Shown: one piece after another, positions 25,251-32,737 of the stretch
Numbering within the stretch: position 1 is the first letter of the stretch
Layout: the number at the start of each line of letters is the position of its first letter
Source: BOG-933 sp037132135
GTDB lineage: Bacteria > Pseudomonadota > Alphaproteobacteria > Azospirillales > Azospirillaceae
Direction: 5' to 3'
Length of the DNA stretch: 64,000 nt
Assembly (NCBI GenBank): GCA_037132135.1
Contig: JBAXPR010000007.1
Coordinates: 1 to 64,000, forward strand
Program-made: the position numbers and the translations under genes
The notes under the pieces: model-generated
What the model saw: the letters and a program-made list of their open reading frames with translations, nothing else
Told to the model about the DNA's origin: nothing
Databases searched by the model: none

Positions 25251-26819
25251 TCACGCCGCCGCGCCCTGCCCGATCAGCGCCCGGTCGAGAATCCGCTTGG
25301 CCCGGGCCTGAAGCCAGAGCAGCATCTCGCGCCGGTCGTCGCCATTGAGCAACCCGGTGACCTCGACCCGCTCGACCGCAGCCCGGACCTCGTCGGTCAG
25401 GGCCGCGGCAAAACCGCGCTTGAACTCTTCGAGCTGCTCCAGGGTCAGCGCTGTCAGCACCCGCTCCTTGAGGGCCAGCAGCAGCGCCACCTCGGCGGCG
25501 AGGCTGAGCGGCGCCGAATGGACCTGACCCAGCACGGCGCGGATGCGCCGGCCGTGCTCGATGGTGGCCTGGGCGCGGGCGTCGACCATCTGGCCGAACT
25601 TGGTGAAGACCTCCAGTTCCAGGAACTGGGCATATTCCAGCTTCAGCGACCCGGCGACATCCTTGAGCGCCTTGAACTGGGTCTTGCCGCCGACCCGGCT
25701 CACCGACTTGCCGACATTGACCGCCGGCTTGTGACCCTCGTTGAACAGCTTGGGTTCGAGGATGATCTGACCGTCGGTGATCGAGATCAGGTTGGTCGGG
25801 ATATAGGCGCTGATGTTGCCGGCCTGGGTCTCGGCGATCGGCAGCGCGGTGAGAGAGCCGCCGCCATGGCTGTCGTGGAGCTTGGCCGCCCGCTCCAGCA
25901 GGCGCGAATGGATGAAGAAGACGTCGCCGGGATAGGCCTCCCGCCCCGGCGGATTGCGCAGCAGCAGCGAGACCTGGCGGTGCACCGCCGCGTGCTTGGT
26001 CAGATCATCGGTGACCAGGAGGGCGTGGCGGCCGCTGTCGCGGAAATATTCGGCCATGGTGCAGGCGGCATAGGGCGCGATCCATTGCAGCCCGGGCGGG
26101 TCGTCGGAGCTGGCCACCACGAAGATCGTGCGTTCGATCGGACCCAGCCGGCGCACGGTGTCGATCACCCGCGCCACCGCCGAGGCCTTCTGACCGACCG
26201 CGCAATAGATGCAAAAAACGTCGGAGCGCTTCTGGTTGAGGATCGCGTCGACACCGATCGCGGTCTTGCCGGTCGAGCGGTCGCCGACGATCAGTTCGCG
26301 CTGGCCGCGCCCGAGCGGAATCAGCGCGTCGACGACCAGCAGGCCGGTCTGCAGCGACTGGGTCACGAGTTCGCGATCGATGATCCGCGGCGCCGGACGC
26401 TCGATCGGCTCGAAACGCACGGGCTGGATCGGCGGGCCGTCATCGAGCGGCCGGCCCAGCGGGTCGACCACCCGGCCGAGCAGGCCCTCGCCCACCGGCA
26501 CCCGCACCACCTCGCCGGTGCCGCGCACCTCGTCGCCCGCGGCAATCGTGCGGTCGCTGTCGAGCAGCACCGCCCCGACCTCTCCGCGCTCGAGGGTCAC
26601 GGCCATGCCGCGCAAATCGCCGGGAAACTCCAGGATTTCGTCGAGCCGGCAGCCATCGAGCCCCGAGAGCACGGCGACGCCGTCGCCGACCCGCTCGACC
26701 CGGCCCAGTTCGGCCATCACCGGCCTGCTCTCGACCGTCGCCACCTGCTGGCGAAGCTCCTCGAGCCGGGCCTTGACCTCGTCCGCCAGTCCCCCGCCCT
26801 TTTTCACCCGCGTCGTCAT
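25251..26819 (-). CDS. atpA: N-type ATPase alpha subunit
   Basis: The 522-residue subunit carries the P-loop GDRSTGKTAIG near residue 175 and the alpha-family signature around SYPGD-equivalent AYPGDVFFIHSRLLERAAKL. It forms the non-catalytic nucleotide sites of the F1-like head. ATG 26819 with an AGGG ribosome site is chosen; the longer in-frame reading runs into the RelE remnant and is not conserved. The 266-base gap before it, unusual for this operon type, holds that remnant. Confidence 0.93.
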   Translation of the reverse strand: MTTRVKKGGGLADEVKARLEELRQQVATVESRPVMAELGRVERVGDGVAVLSGLDGCRLDEILEFPGDLRGMAVTLERGEVGAVLLDSDRTIAAGDEVRGTGEVVRVPVGEGLLGRVVDPLGRPLDDGPPIQPVRFEPIERPAPRIIDRELVTQSLQTGLLVVDALIPLGRGQRELIVGDRSTGKTAIGVDAILNQKRSDVFCIYCAVGQKASAVARVIDTVRRLGPIERTIFVVASSDDPPGLQWIAPYAACTMAEYFRDSGRHALLVTDDLTKHAAVHRQVSLLLRNPPGREAYPGDVFFIHSRLLERAAKLHDSHGGGSLTALPIAETQAGNISAYIPTNLISITDGQIILEPKLFNEGHKPAVNVGKSVSRVGGKTQFKALKDVAGSLKLEYAQFLELEVFTKFGQMVDARAQATIEHGRRIRAVLGQVHSAPLSLAAEVALLLALKERVLTALTLEQLEEFKRGFAAALTDEVRAAVERVEVTGLLNGDDRREMLLWLQARAKRILDRALIGQGAAA

Positions 26820-26835
26820 GGCTTCGCCCTTTCCG

Positions 26836-26990
26836 TCAGTGCCCCCGGTAGATGTCCCGGCGGTGTCCAACCTCGACCACAAGAATCGTGAGGTGCCCGT
26901 GCCCAATCCGGCAAATCACCCGGCAATCGCCCCCCGCTAACGCCAGAACCCCGCCTTGTCTCGGGCCGGGGCCTTGTCAAAACCCGGTCG
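26836..26990 (-). pseudogene. Decayed RelE/ParE-type toxin remnant inside the ATPase operon
   Basis: On the minus strand the last 30 codons read GDCRVICRIGHGHLTILVVEVGHRRDIYRGH and then stop, an excellent match to the RelE C-terminus pattern (GDYRVI-x-I ... LVV-x-VGHRR-x-YR). Upstream, in another frame, DKAPARDKAGFWR resembles the preceding (K-G)FWRYR block but is broken by a TAG and a frameshift. No intact start or antitoxin gene is seen. It lies between atpF and atpA, where N-type operons usually have little spacing. Confidence 0.65.
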
Positions 26991-27085
26991 GACCATTCAA
27001 CAATCCCGGCCAAATTCGCGTTCCTCGTCTGCCATCGACCAGATCCGCCCCGGCGCTTTCAGAGCGTCCGCAGTATCACGCCCTC

Positions 27086-27814
27086 TCACCCCTTCGCCAT
27101 CATGCCCGCGCGGGCCTCGTCCAGGCTGTCGCGCCAGGAGCAGGCGACGACCATGCTGGGGAAGCGCAGTTCGGCGCCGGCGATCAGGCTCTCCTCGGTG
27201 ATGAAGAAGAGTTCGGTCTCATCGCCGACCAGCGGCCGGAGCCGCCGGTGCCACTCGGCCCGGGCGGCCTCGTCGAGAGCCGGCATGGTGGCCACCTGGA
27301 GGACCGGGCCGCGCTCGGCGAGACGCTCCGGCGGCAGGGCCGCCAGATGCCGGCACACCCGGTCGAGCAGCGCCGCGGTGATCGCCGTGCCGCTGACCTC
27401 GGACAGCAGCTTTCGCGCCAGATCCAGGGCGAGGTCGACCGCCCGCTCGCCGATCTCCCCGGCGATCAGGCGCTTCTCGTCCTCCAGCGCCCGGCGCTGG
27501 GCCGCGATCACCAGTCGCGCCTCGGTCTGGGCGTGGTCGATGACCTCGCGCCGCTCGATCTCGATGTGCGAGCGGGCCTCGGCAATCACCCGCTCGCGCT
27601 CGGCGGCGATCTCGGCGATGCGGTGCTCGTAGCCCCGGCGATGAACGTCGGCGGCGTGCCGGGCCATCTGGGCATCCTCGAAGTCCTTCTGCACCAGGGC
27701 GCGGCGCTGGGCGACCACGGTGGTGACCGGCCGGTAGAGAAAGCGGTGCAGAAGCCACGCCAGGATGACGAAGTTGGTCGCCTGGAGGGCGAGTGCCCAT
27801 AGGTCGATATGCAT
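27086..27814 (-). CDS. atpF: N-type ATPase subunit b (long, b/delta-like)
   Basis: The 242-residue protein has one N-terminal membrane helix (LWALALQATNFVILAWLLHRFLY), a long charged coiled coil, and a globular C-terminal part resembling a delta-like domain (TELFFITEESLIAGAELRFP). The operon contains no separate delta gene, which is characteristic of N-type ATPases. It forms the peripheral stalk joining membrane sector and head. ATG 27814 fits; 5' extensions are not hydrophobic or conserved. Confidence 0.9.
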   Translation of the reverse strand: MHIDLWALALQATNFVILAWLLHRFLYRPVTTVVAQRRALVQKDFEDAQMARHAADVHRRGYEHRIAEIAAERERVIAEARSHIEIERREVIDHAQTEARLVIAAQRRALEDEKRLIAGEIGERAVDLALDLARKLLSEVSGTAITAALLDRVCRHLAALPPERLAERGPVLQVATMPALDEAARAEWHRRLRPLVGDETELFFITEESLIAGAELRFPSMVVACSWRDSLDEARAGMMAKG

Positions 27815-27861
27815 GGCGAACCTCGTCTCCGTTTCACACGTCTGCGGGCGATCGGGCGCCG

Positions 27862-28107
27862 TCAGGCATGGACGTACGGGTTGGCGAACAGCAGCAGCAG
27901 CGCGATCACGAGGCAATAGATCGCCATCGTCTCGATCATCGCGAGGCCGACAAAGAGGGTGCGCGAGATCGTGCCCGCCGATTCCGGCTGGCGCGCGATG
28001 GCGTCCATGGCACCGGCCACCGCCCAGCCTTCACCGAGGCCCGATCCGATGGCTCCGAAACCGACGGCGATCGCCGCGGAGAGGACGCTGATCATTTCGA
28101 CGTTCAT
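27862..28107 (-). CDS. atpE: N-type ATPase subunit c (rotor ring)
   Basis: An 81-residue hairpin of two membrane helices. Helix 1 contains GSGLGEGWAVAGA with Glu26, and helix 2 contains AMIETMAIYCLVIALLL with the ion-binding Glu59, Thr60 and Tyr64. The E-T/S...Y arrangement is the type described as a sodium-binding set in N-type ATPases, and the extra helix-1 Glu is also characteristic; biochemical work on one such ring points to protons, so the coupling ion stays open. Confidence 0.93.
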   Translation of the reverse strand: MNVEMISVLSAAIAVGFGAIGSGLGEGWAVAGAMDAIARQPESAGTISRTLFVGLAMIETMAIYCLVIALLLLFANPYVHA

Positions 28108-28110
28108 GGC

Positions 28111-28785
28111 TCAACCCTTTTCGATGGTTCCGATGGCGCCGCCGATGAAGACGGTGGCAAGGATGGTGAAGATGTAGGCCTGGACCAGACCGATCAGGAT
28201 GCTGAGCGCCATGAACGGAATGGGCACCAGCAGCCCGACCAGGCTGATGACGATGCCGATGGTCAGCTCGTGGCTCATGATGTTGCCGGCAAGGCGGACC
28301 ATCAGGGAAAAGGTGCGGGTGAACTCGGCCAGCACATTGAGCGGCACGAACACCGGATAGGGCTCAAGGAAGGTCTTGAGGTAATGCAGCAGCCCGCGCC
28401 GGTGAACGCCGAGGGCATGAACCGAAACGAAGACGATCAGCCCCAGCGCGCTGGTGGTCTCGAAGCTGGCGGTGGGCGGCTTGACCCCCGGCAGCAAAGG
28501 CGAGAGATTGCAGGTCGCGATGTAGATGAAGAGGGTGCCGATCAGCGGCAGGAACGGTCCGGGCTCGGTGCCCATGACGTCGCGGATAATGTTTTCGCAA
28601 AAGCCGACGATCGCCTCCAGCACCACCTGCCACGGCCCCGGCTCATCCACTGAAAGCCGGCGGGTGCCGAAATAGGCCAGCGTGACCAGCACCACCATGA
28701 TCACCCAGGTCGTCACCACCTCAAGGCCGACCGGAACCGGCCCGACATGAAAGACGATCGGCGCATTGAGAGAGACCTTTTCCAT
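28111..28785 (-). CDS. atpB: N-type ATPase subunit a (ion channel)
   Basis: The 224-residue polytopic protein contains FTRTFSLMVRLAGNIMSHEL, with the essential stator Arg in MVRLAGNI that faces the c ring, and a C-terminal QAYIFTILATVFIGGA helix. It forms the two half-channels for the coupling ion. An AGGGAGGG ribosome site precedes ATG 28785. The gap to atpE is 3 bases and to atpR 5 bases. Confidence 0.93.
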   Translation of the reverse strand: MEKVSLNAPIVFHVGPVPVGLEVVTTWVIMVVLVTLAYFGTRRLSVDEPGPWQVVLEAIVGFCENIIRDVMGTEPGPFLPLIGTLFIYIATCNLSPLLPGVKPPTASFETTSALGLIVFVSVHALGVHRRGLLHYLKTFLEPYPVFVPLNVLAEFTRTFSLMVRLAGNIMSHELTIGIVISLVGLLVPIPFMALSILIGLVQAYIFTILATVFIGGAIGTIEKG

Positions 28786-28790
28786 GGCCG

Positions 28791-29108
28791 TCAGCCCTCC
28801 CTGCCCGGAGCGGCCACGGCCGCCCGGCGATCACTCCAGCGCGTCACCAGCGGCCGCGCCACTGTGAAGCCGCCCAACCCGGCCAGCGTCACCGGCCAGC
28901 CCCAGAGCACCAGCACCCCCAGCATCGCCACCGCCCCGAACAGCCGCCCCAGCATCAGCGCAATCGGCCGCCAGACCGGCCCCGACTCGAGATAGAGCCG
29001 GGCGTTGAGCCGAAGAGCCAGAAAGTACAGGGTCCCGACCGCCAGCCCATAGGGCAGCGCCAACGCCATCGGTCCCCAGGGCAGCGCACCGACGGATGCC
29101 GCGGTCAT
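28791..29108 (-). CDS. atpR: N-type ATPase accessory membrane protein AtpR
   Basis: The 105-residue protein has about three hydrophobic helices (PYGLAVGTLYFLALRLNARLY, IALMLGRLFGAVAMLGVLVL, and TLAGLGGFTVARPLV) and a basic tail, matching AtpR, a protein found only in N-type ATPase operons. Its function is not settled; a role in assembly of the c ring or Mg2+ handling together with AtpQ has been proposed. Its ATG overlaps the atpQ stop by 4 bases. Confidence 0.85.
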   Translation of the reverse strand: MTAASVGALPWGPMALALPYGLAVGTLYFLALRLNARLYLESGPVWRPIALMLGRLFGAVAMLGVLVLWGWPVTLAGLGGFTVARPLVTRWSDRRAAVAAPGREG

Positions 29109-29443
29109 GGCTTGCGCTCCCGCGGCTTTTCGGGGCGGTCGAGCCCGGCCTCCTGGTGCATCCGCCGCCAGGCCAGCCAGCCGCCGAACCCCATGCCGGC
29201 CACGAGCATCAGCGCGGTGACCTCAAACCCGGTGTCAAAGGCGCGGTCGAGCCAGCGGCCGAGAAAGCCCAGCAGCAGCGGCGGCGTCACGAACACCCAG
29301 CCCAGCGCCCCCATCATGCCGAAATATTGCAGGATCGAGCCCCGACCCTCGCGCCCGGCCTGTTCGGCCTTCTCGGTCTGGCGCAACACGGCGCGGTCGA
29401 GCGCGCTCAGCGCCTTGCGGTGATTGTTGGGCTTAGTGACCAC
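29105..29443 (-). CDS. atpQ: N-type ATPase accessory protein AtpQ (AtpI/AtpZ-like)
   Basis: The 112-residue protein has two membrane helices separated by a short loop (ILQYFGMMGALGWVFVTPPLLLGFLGRWLD and VTALMLVAGMGFGGWLAWRRM), the AtpI/AtpZ fold. Such proteins assist c-ring assembly. GTG 29443 is chosen because the GGAGG ribosome site lies 8 bases before it; GTG 29449 would sit right against that site. It overlaps atpC by 11 bases. Confidence 0.85.
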   Translation of the reverse strand: MVTKPNNHRKALSALDRAVLRQTEKAEQAGREGRGSILQYFGMMGALGWVFVTPPLLLGFLGRWLDRAFDTGFEVTALMLVAGMGFGGWLAWRRMHQEAGLDRPEKPRERKP

Positions 29444-29888
29444 GGCCACCCCCTCCGGTCTGGCCGAAGGGCAGCACCCCCGGCCGCTCGCCGCGCAGAT
29501 AGGCGTTCAACTGGCGCATCACCGAAAGCTGGAGCTTCATGGTCTCGGTCCGCGCCGCGGCCTCGCGGTCGGCGTGCTCGACCATCTGGCGCAGCACCTG
29601 GGTCCGCAGGGTGACAAGATCGTCGCCGGCCACCGCCTCCCGGGTCGCGATCTCGCAACTGGTGCCGGCGCGCATGTTGAGGACGCCGCCGCGCAGCGCG
29701 ACGTAGCGGGTCAGACCCTGGGTGGTCTGGAAGGTCAGCACCGACACCGTCAGCGCGGTCATGAACTCGCAATGTCCGGGCTGCAGCCCGAACGAACCCG
29801 AGAAGTCGTCGGCCTTGACCGACACAACATCGGCCTGGTCGATCACCACCTCGGCGGGCGTCGTGATGAGCAGGCGCATGGTCTTCAT
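29433..29888 (-). CDS. atpC: N-type ATPase epsilon subunit
   Basis: The 151-residue protein begins with the epsilon beta-sandwich (MRLLITTPAEVVIDQADVVSVKADDFSGSFGLQPGHCEFM), then a helical end (LRQMVEHADREAAARTETMKLQLSVM). It belongs to the rotor stalk. In N-type operons atpC normally follows atpD directly; here about 830 bases of foreign-looking DNA separate the two. Confidence 0.9.
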   Translation of the reverse strand: MKTMRLLITTPAEVVIDQADVVSVKADDFSGSFGLQPGHCEFMTALTVSVLTFQTTQGLTRYVALRGGVLNMRAGTSCEIATREAVAGDDLVTLRTQVLRQMVEHADREAAARTETMKLQLSVMRQLNAYLRGERPGVLPFGQTGGGGRGH

Positions 29889-29927
29889 GGCGTGGCTCCT
29901 GGCCTGGCCCTAGGCCCTTCACCAGAG

Positions 29928-30068
29928 TTATTTCATGGGTGAGGAAGGGGCGGCCTTACTCGTTATCGGCTTTTGACCGCCGTAAGATTTGATCAAGACA
30001 TCCAACGGCGTCGGCCGCTGGGTTGTCGGCTTCAGCCCTTGTCCAATCGGCGACTTATTCTCCATCAT
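29928..30068 (-). CDS. Small ORF coupled to the DUF6338 gene
   Basis: A 46-codon ORF (MMENKSPIG to SSPMK) begins with ATGATG at 30063-30068 behind a GGAGAAAACC ribosome site. It overlaps the 3' end of the DUF6338 reading frame by 14 bases, so it looks translationally coupled. The product is basic, Pro/Thr/Lys-rich and likely unstructured. GC content is low like the neighbouring DUF6338 gene and unlike the ATPase genes. I cannot assign a family. Confidence 0.45.
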   Translation of the reverse strand: MMENKSPIGQGLKPTTQRPTPLDVLIKSYGGQKPITSKAAPSSPMK

Positions 30069-30714
30069 GGTTTTCTCCCACGCGTCCTTTCAAGAGTTCA
30101 ATCGATGCCACTTTGCTGAAGTCCGAAATATATATGCCGGCTCCCGCAATCTCCGTCGACCGGATCGCGCCATCGTCCTCAGTATCCCACCACGCGGCGT
30201 CCGCAAGAAACAGCTCCGGGGATTTCCCTGTGGCGGAATAAAGTTACGGTCAACCGATCAAAGAGCGTCTATCAGGGAACGTAATGTGAAGCCAAACCTG
30301 CGGGTTCTTGTTAAAGCTGTCTTTCCAGACGCCAACGGAACTTACCTTGTATGTTACCTTTAGCCATCGAAGCGCTCTGTAGAGAAGGTCGTGATTATTG
30401 ACAACCGCAAACACCAGGGACAAGATCGAAGCCGACAATGCCAAAATCAGCAGATTTCTGTCCAACAACGCTGAAGCGATCTTCGAAACCTGCGCCTCCC
30501 CACTGACATCGATATTGGAAATCAGTGGCGTTCCCACCACCTCGTGAACCAGCAATGCGTTGACCAGGGTTAGAACGAAGGCGTGCAGGACGCGCTCGAG
30601 ATTATCCCGTTTTTCCCCCTCCACCAGATAATCATAGACAACGGTCCCCAACAGTCCAGGCAGCAGATAAAAGGGGACAAGCGCAACGCCCGCAAGGCTC
30701 TTGATAAAATCCAT
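30055..30714 (-). pseudogene. DUF6338-like membrane protein gene with two in-frame stop codons
   Basis: From ATG 30714 (MDFIKSLAGVALVPFYLLPG) the protein has an N-terminal helix, DYLVEGEKRDNLERVLHAF and a second helix pair (LLILALSASILSLVFAVV), the DUF6338 layout. At residue 156 the frame meets TGA (30250-30252) and two codons later TAA (30244-30246). The same frame then continues uninterrupted for 62 codons as LYSATGKSPELFLADAAWW ... EIAGAGIYISD, which reads like the normal family C-terminus. The TGA sits where a conserved Trp would be expected (SLIG-W). It is either a recent pseudogene or a 155-residue truncated protein. The gene is low in GC and sits between atpD and atpC. Confidence 0.7.
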
Positions 30715-30722
30715 CCTGCCCC

Positions 30723-32150
30723 CTACGCCGCCTTGCCCAGCGCGTTGTGCTTCTCCACCGCTTCCTCGAAGGCGCCAACCATGTAGAACGATCCTTCCGA
30801 GATGGCGTCGCCCTTGCCGTCGAGGATGGCCCGGCAACCGGCCAGGGTGTCTTTGACGTCCACGGTGCGGCCGGCCATGCCGGTGAAGGCTTCGGTGACC
30901 AGGAAGGGCTGGGTGAGGAAACGCAGCAGCCGGCGGGCGCGGTACACCACCGTCTTGTCGGCGGCCGACAGTTCCTCGATGCCCAAGAGGGCGATGATTT
31001 CCTGAAGGTCGCGGTAGTGGGCGATGGTCTTGCGCACCTCCTGGGCGAGATTGAAATGGTCGGTGCCGACCACGGTCGGATCCAGCAGGATCGAGGTCGA
31101 GGCCAGCGGGTCGATGGCGGGATAGAGCCCCTCGGCGGCCATGTCGCGCGAGAGCACGATCGAGCTGTCGAGATGGCTGAAGGTCTCGGCCACCGCGGGA
31201 TCGGTGTAGTCGTCGGCCGGGACGTAAACCGCCTGGATCGCGGTGATCGCCGCCCCCGAGGCCGAGGCGATGCGCTCCTGGAGCGAGGCGATCTCGGTGG
31301 CCAGGGTCGGCTGGTAGCCGACCCGCGACGGCAGGCGCCCGAGCAGGCCCGAAACCTCGGAACCGGCCTGAACGAAGCGGAAGACGTTGTCCATCAGCAG
31401 CAAGACGTCGCGGTGCTGGGCGTCGCGGAAGTATTCGGCAACCGTGAGGGCCGACTGCCCGACCCGCCAGCGCGCCCCCGGCGGCTCATTCATCTGGCCG
31501 AAGATCAGGGCGGTGCGCTTGATCACGCCCGAGCCGGTCAGTTCCTGCAGGAGTTCATGGCCCTCGCGCGAACGCTCGCCGATGCCGGCGAACACCGAGA
31601 CCCCCTGATAGCGCTCGACGGTGGTGCGGATCAGTTCCATGATCAGCACGGTCTTGCCGACCCCGGCGCCGCCGAACATCCCGGCCTTGCCGCCACGCAC
31701 CAGCGGGGCCAGCAGATCGATGACCTTGATCCCGGTCATGAAGGGCTCGCGCACCGTACTCTGATGCTTCAGAAGTGGCGCGGCACGATGAATCGGCCAC
31801 CGTTCGACGTCGTCCGGGAACGGCTGCCGGCCATCGTGGGGATGGCCGAGGACGTCGATCAGGCGTCCGAGCACCGGCTCACCCACCGGCACCGAGATCG
31901 CGGCACCGGTGGCCCGGACCGGTTCGCCGCGCATCAGGCCCGAGGTCGCTTCGAGCGCCACAGACCGCACGGTGGTCAGATCCAGATGCTGCTGGACTTC
32001 GACGGTGATGGTCCGGCCATCGGCCATCATCACCACCAGCGCGTCGTTGAGGGCCGGCAGGCAGCCTTCGGGAAAGGCGACATCCACCACCGAACCGCGG
32101 ACACCGACAACACGGCCTGACGCGGCCACCCCGTCCTGGGTATCAGTCAT
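30723..32150 (-). CDS. atpD: N-type ATPase beta subunit (catalytic)
   Basis: The 475-residue subunit carries the P-loop FGGAGVGKTVLIMEL near residue 160, the catalytic Glu in GIGERSREGHEL, and the beta signature PADDYTDPAVAETFSHLDSS. It is the first gene of the operon, as in N-type ATPases, and hydrolyses or makes ATP at the head. An AGGGGG ribosome site precedes ATG 32150. The organism presumably also has an ordinary F-type ATPase elsewhere; that is inference from known genomes. Confidence 0.94.
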   Translation of the reverse strand: MTDTQDGVAASGRVVGVRGSVVDVAFPEGCLPALNDALVVMMADGRTITVEVQQHLDLTTVRSVALEATSGLMRGEPVRATGAAISVPVGEPVLGRLIDVLGHPHDGRQPFPDDVERWPIHRAAPLLKHQSTVREPFMTGIKVIDLLAPLVRGGKAGMFGGAGVGKTVLIMELIRTTVERYQGVSVFAGIGERSREGHELLQELTGSGVIKRTALIFGQMNEPPGARWRVGQSALTVAEYFRDAQHRDVLLLMDNVFRFVQAGSEVSGLLGRLPSRVGYQPTLATEIASLQERIASASGAAITAIQAVYVPADDYTDPAVAETFSHLDSSIVLSRDMAAEGLYPAIDPLASTSILLDPTVVGTDHFNLAQEVRKTIAHYRDLQEIIALLGIEELSAADKTVVYRARRLLRFLTQPFLVTEAFTGMAGRTVDVKDTLAGCRAILDGKGDAISEGSFYMVGAFEEAVEKHNALGKAA

Positions 32151-32299
32151 CCCGAAACCCCCTCAGCGCACGGCTTTCGCCGTACTGGTTGTTGCGATAC
32201 CGGTTTACCACGCCGCCGGCGCGCCCGGAAGCCCCGCCGGGTCAATGGCTGGCGTGATTTTTTCGGAGACTCTAGAAGACACCGCGACTCATCATGCCG

Positions 32300-32320
32300 A
32301 TTCTTAGCGTGGCCAAGAAT
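32300..32320. promoter_or_regulatory. Inverted repeat upstream of the ATPase operon
   Basis: ATTCTT-N9-AAGAAT forms a 6-bp dyad about 150 bases before the atpD start, in the 259-base gap between the small membrane protein and atpD. It could be an operator for the ATPase operon. I could not place convincing -35/-10 boxes next to it, and the rest of the gap (32151-32409) shows no gene. Confidence 0.3.
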
Positions 32321-32409
32321 TACGCCGATCATCTTGCCATTTGTTTAACAGCGCCTGCGTCATTTTGTACCGCCGCCCCCGGACAGGAATCGGGAATGAT
32401 CGGCGGGAC

Positions 32410-32622
32410 TCAGCGCGCCGCCGGTGCGGGCGGCCCTGCCGGAACCGGTTGAGCCGGCGCCCTGGCGGCGGTAACCGCCCCGGCGATGGTGCTGGTCTGG
32501 GCCGACATTTCGGCCCGCATCGCCCGGAATTTTTCGGAAATCAGCGCCGGCAGCGCATCGACTTTGGCCTCGACGCGGTCGATGCGACCGTAAGTGAAAA
32601 GCGGCCCCGCCAGGCCCATCAC
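32410..32622 (-). CDS. Small membrane/coiled-coil protein, possibly 5'-frameshifted
   Basis: The readable frame gives VMGLAGPLFTYGRIDRVEAKVDALPALISEKF and a Pro/Ala-rich tail. The hydrophobic stretch continues upstream in frame as QPQPILVLAV, so the true start lies before GTG 32622, but no start codon exists in this frame. In another frame, from GTG 32714, the peptide MKAYKAAETAHIVSKGP looks like a natural N-terminus and would need one frame change near 32650-32680. It is therefore either a frameshifted gene of about 100 residues or a shorter protein. It lies just downstream of lpxC. Confidence 0.45.
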   Translation of the reverse strand: MMGLAGPLFTYGRIDRVEAKVDALPALISEKFRAMRAEMSAQTSTIAGAVTAARAPAQPVPAGPPAPAAR

Positions 32623-32737
32623 CGCGAGAACGAGGATGGGCTGCGGCTGCCTGATGCCGCCGCGGGCCCCTTCGAGACGATATGGGCCGTTTCCGCCGCC
32701 TTGTAAGCTTTCACCGTGATCGGCGTGCCCGATCCCC

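Noticed and set aside
29989..30363. 124-codon plus-strand ORF in the low-GC block
   Set aside because: It is antisense to the DUF6338 frame, which reads as a recognisable family; no ribosome site is seen.
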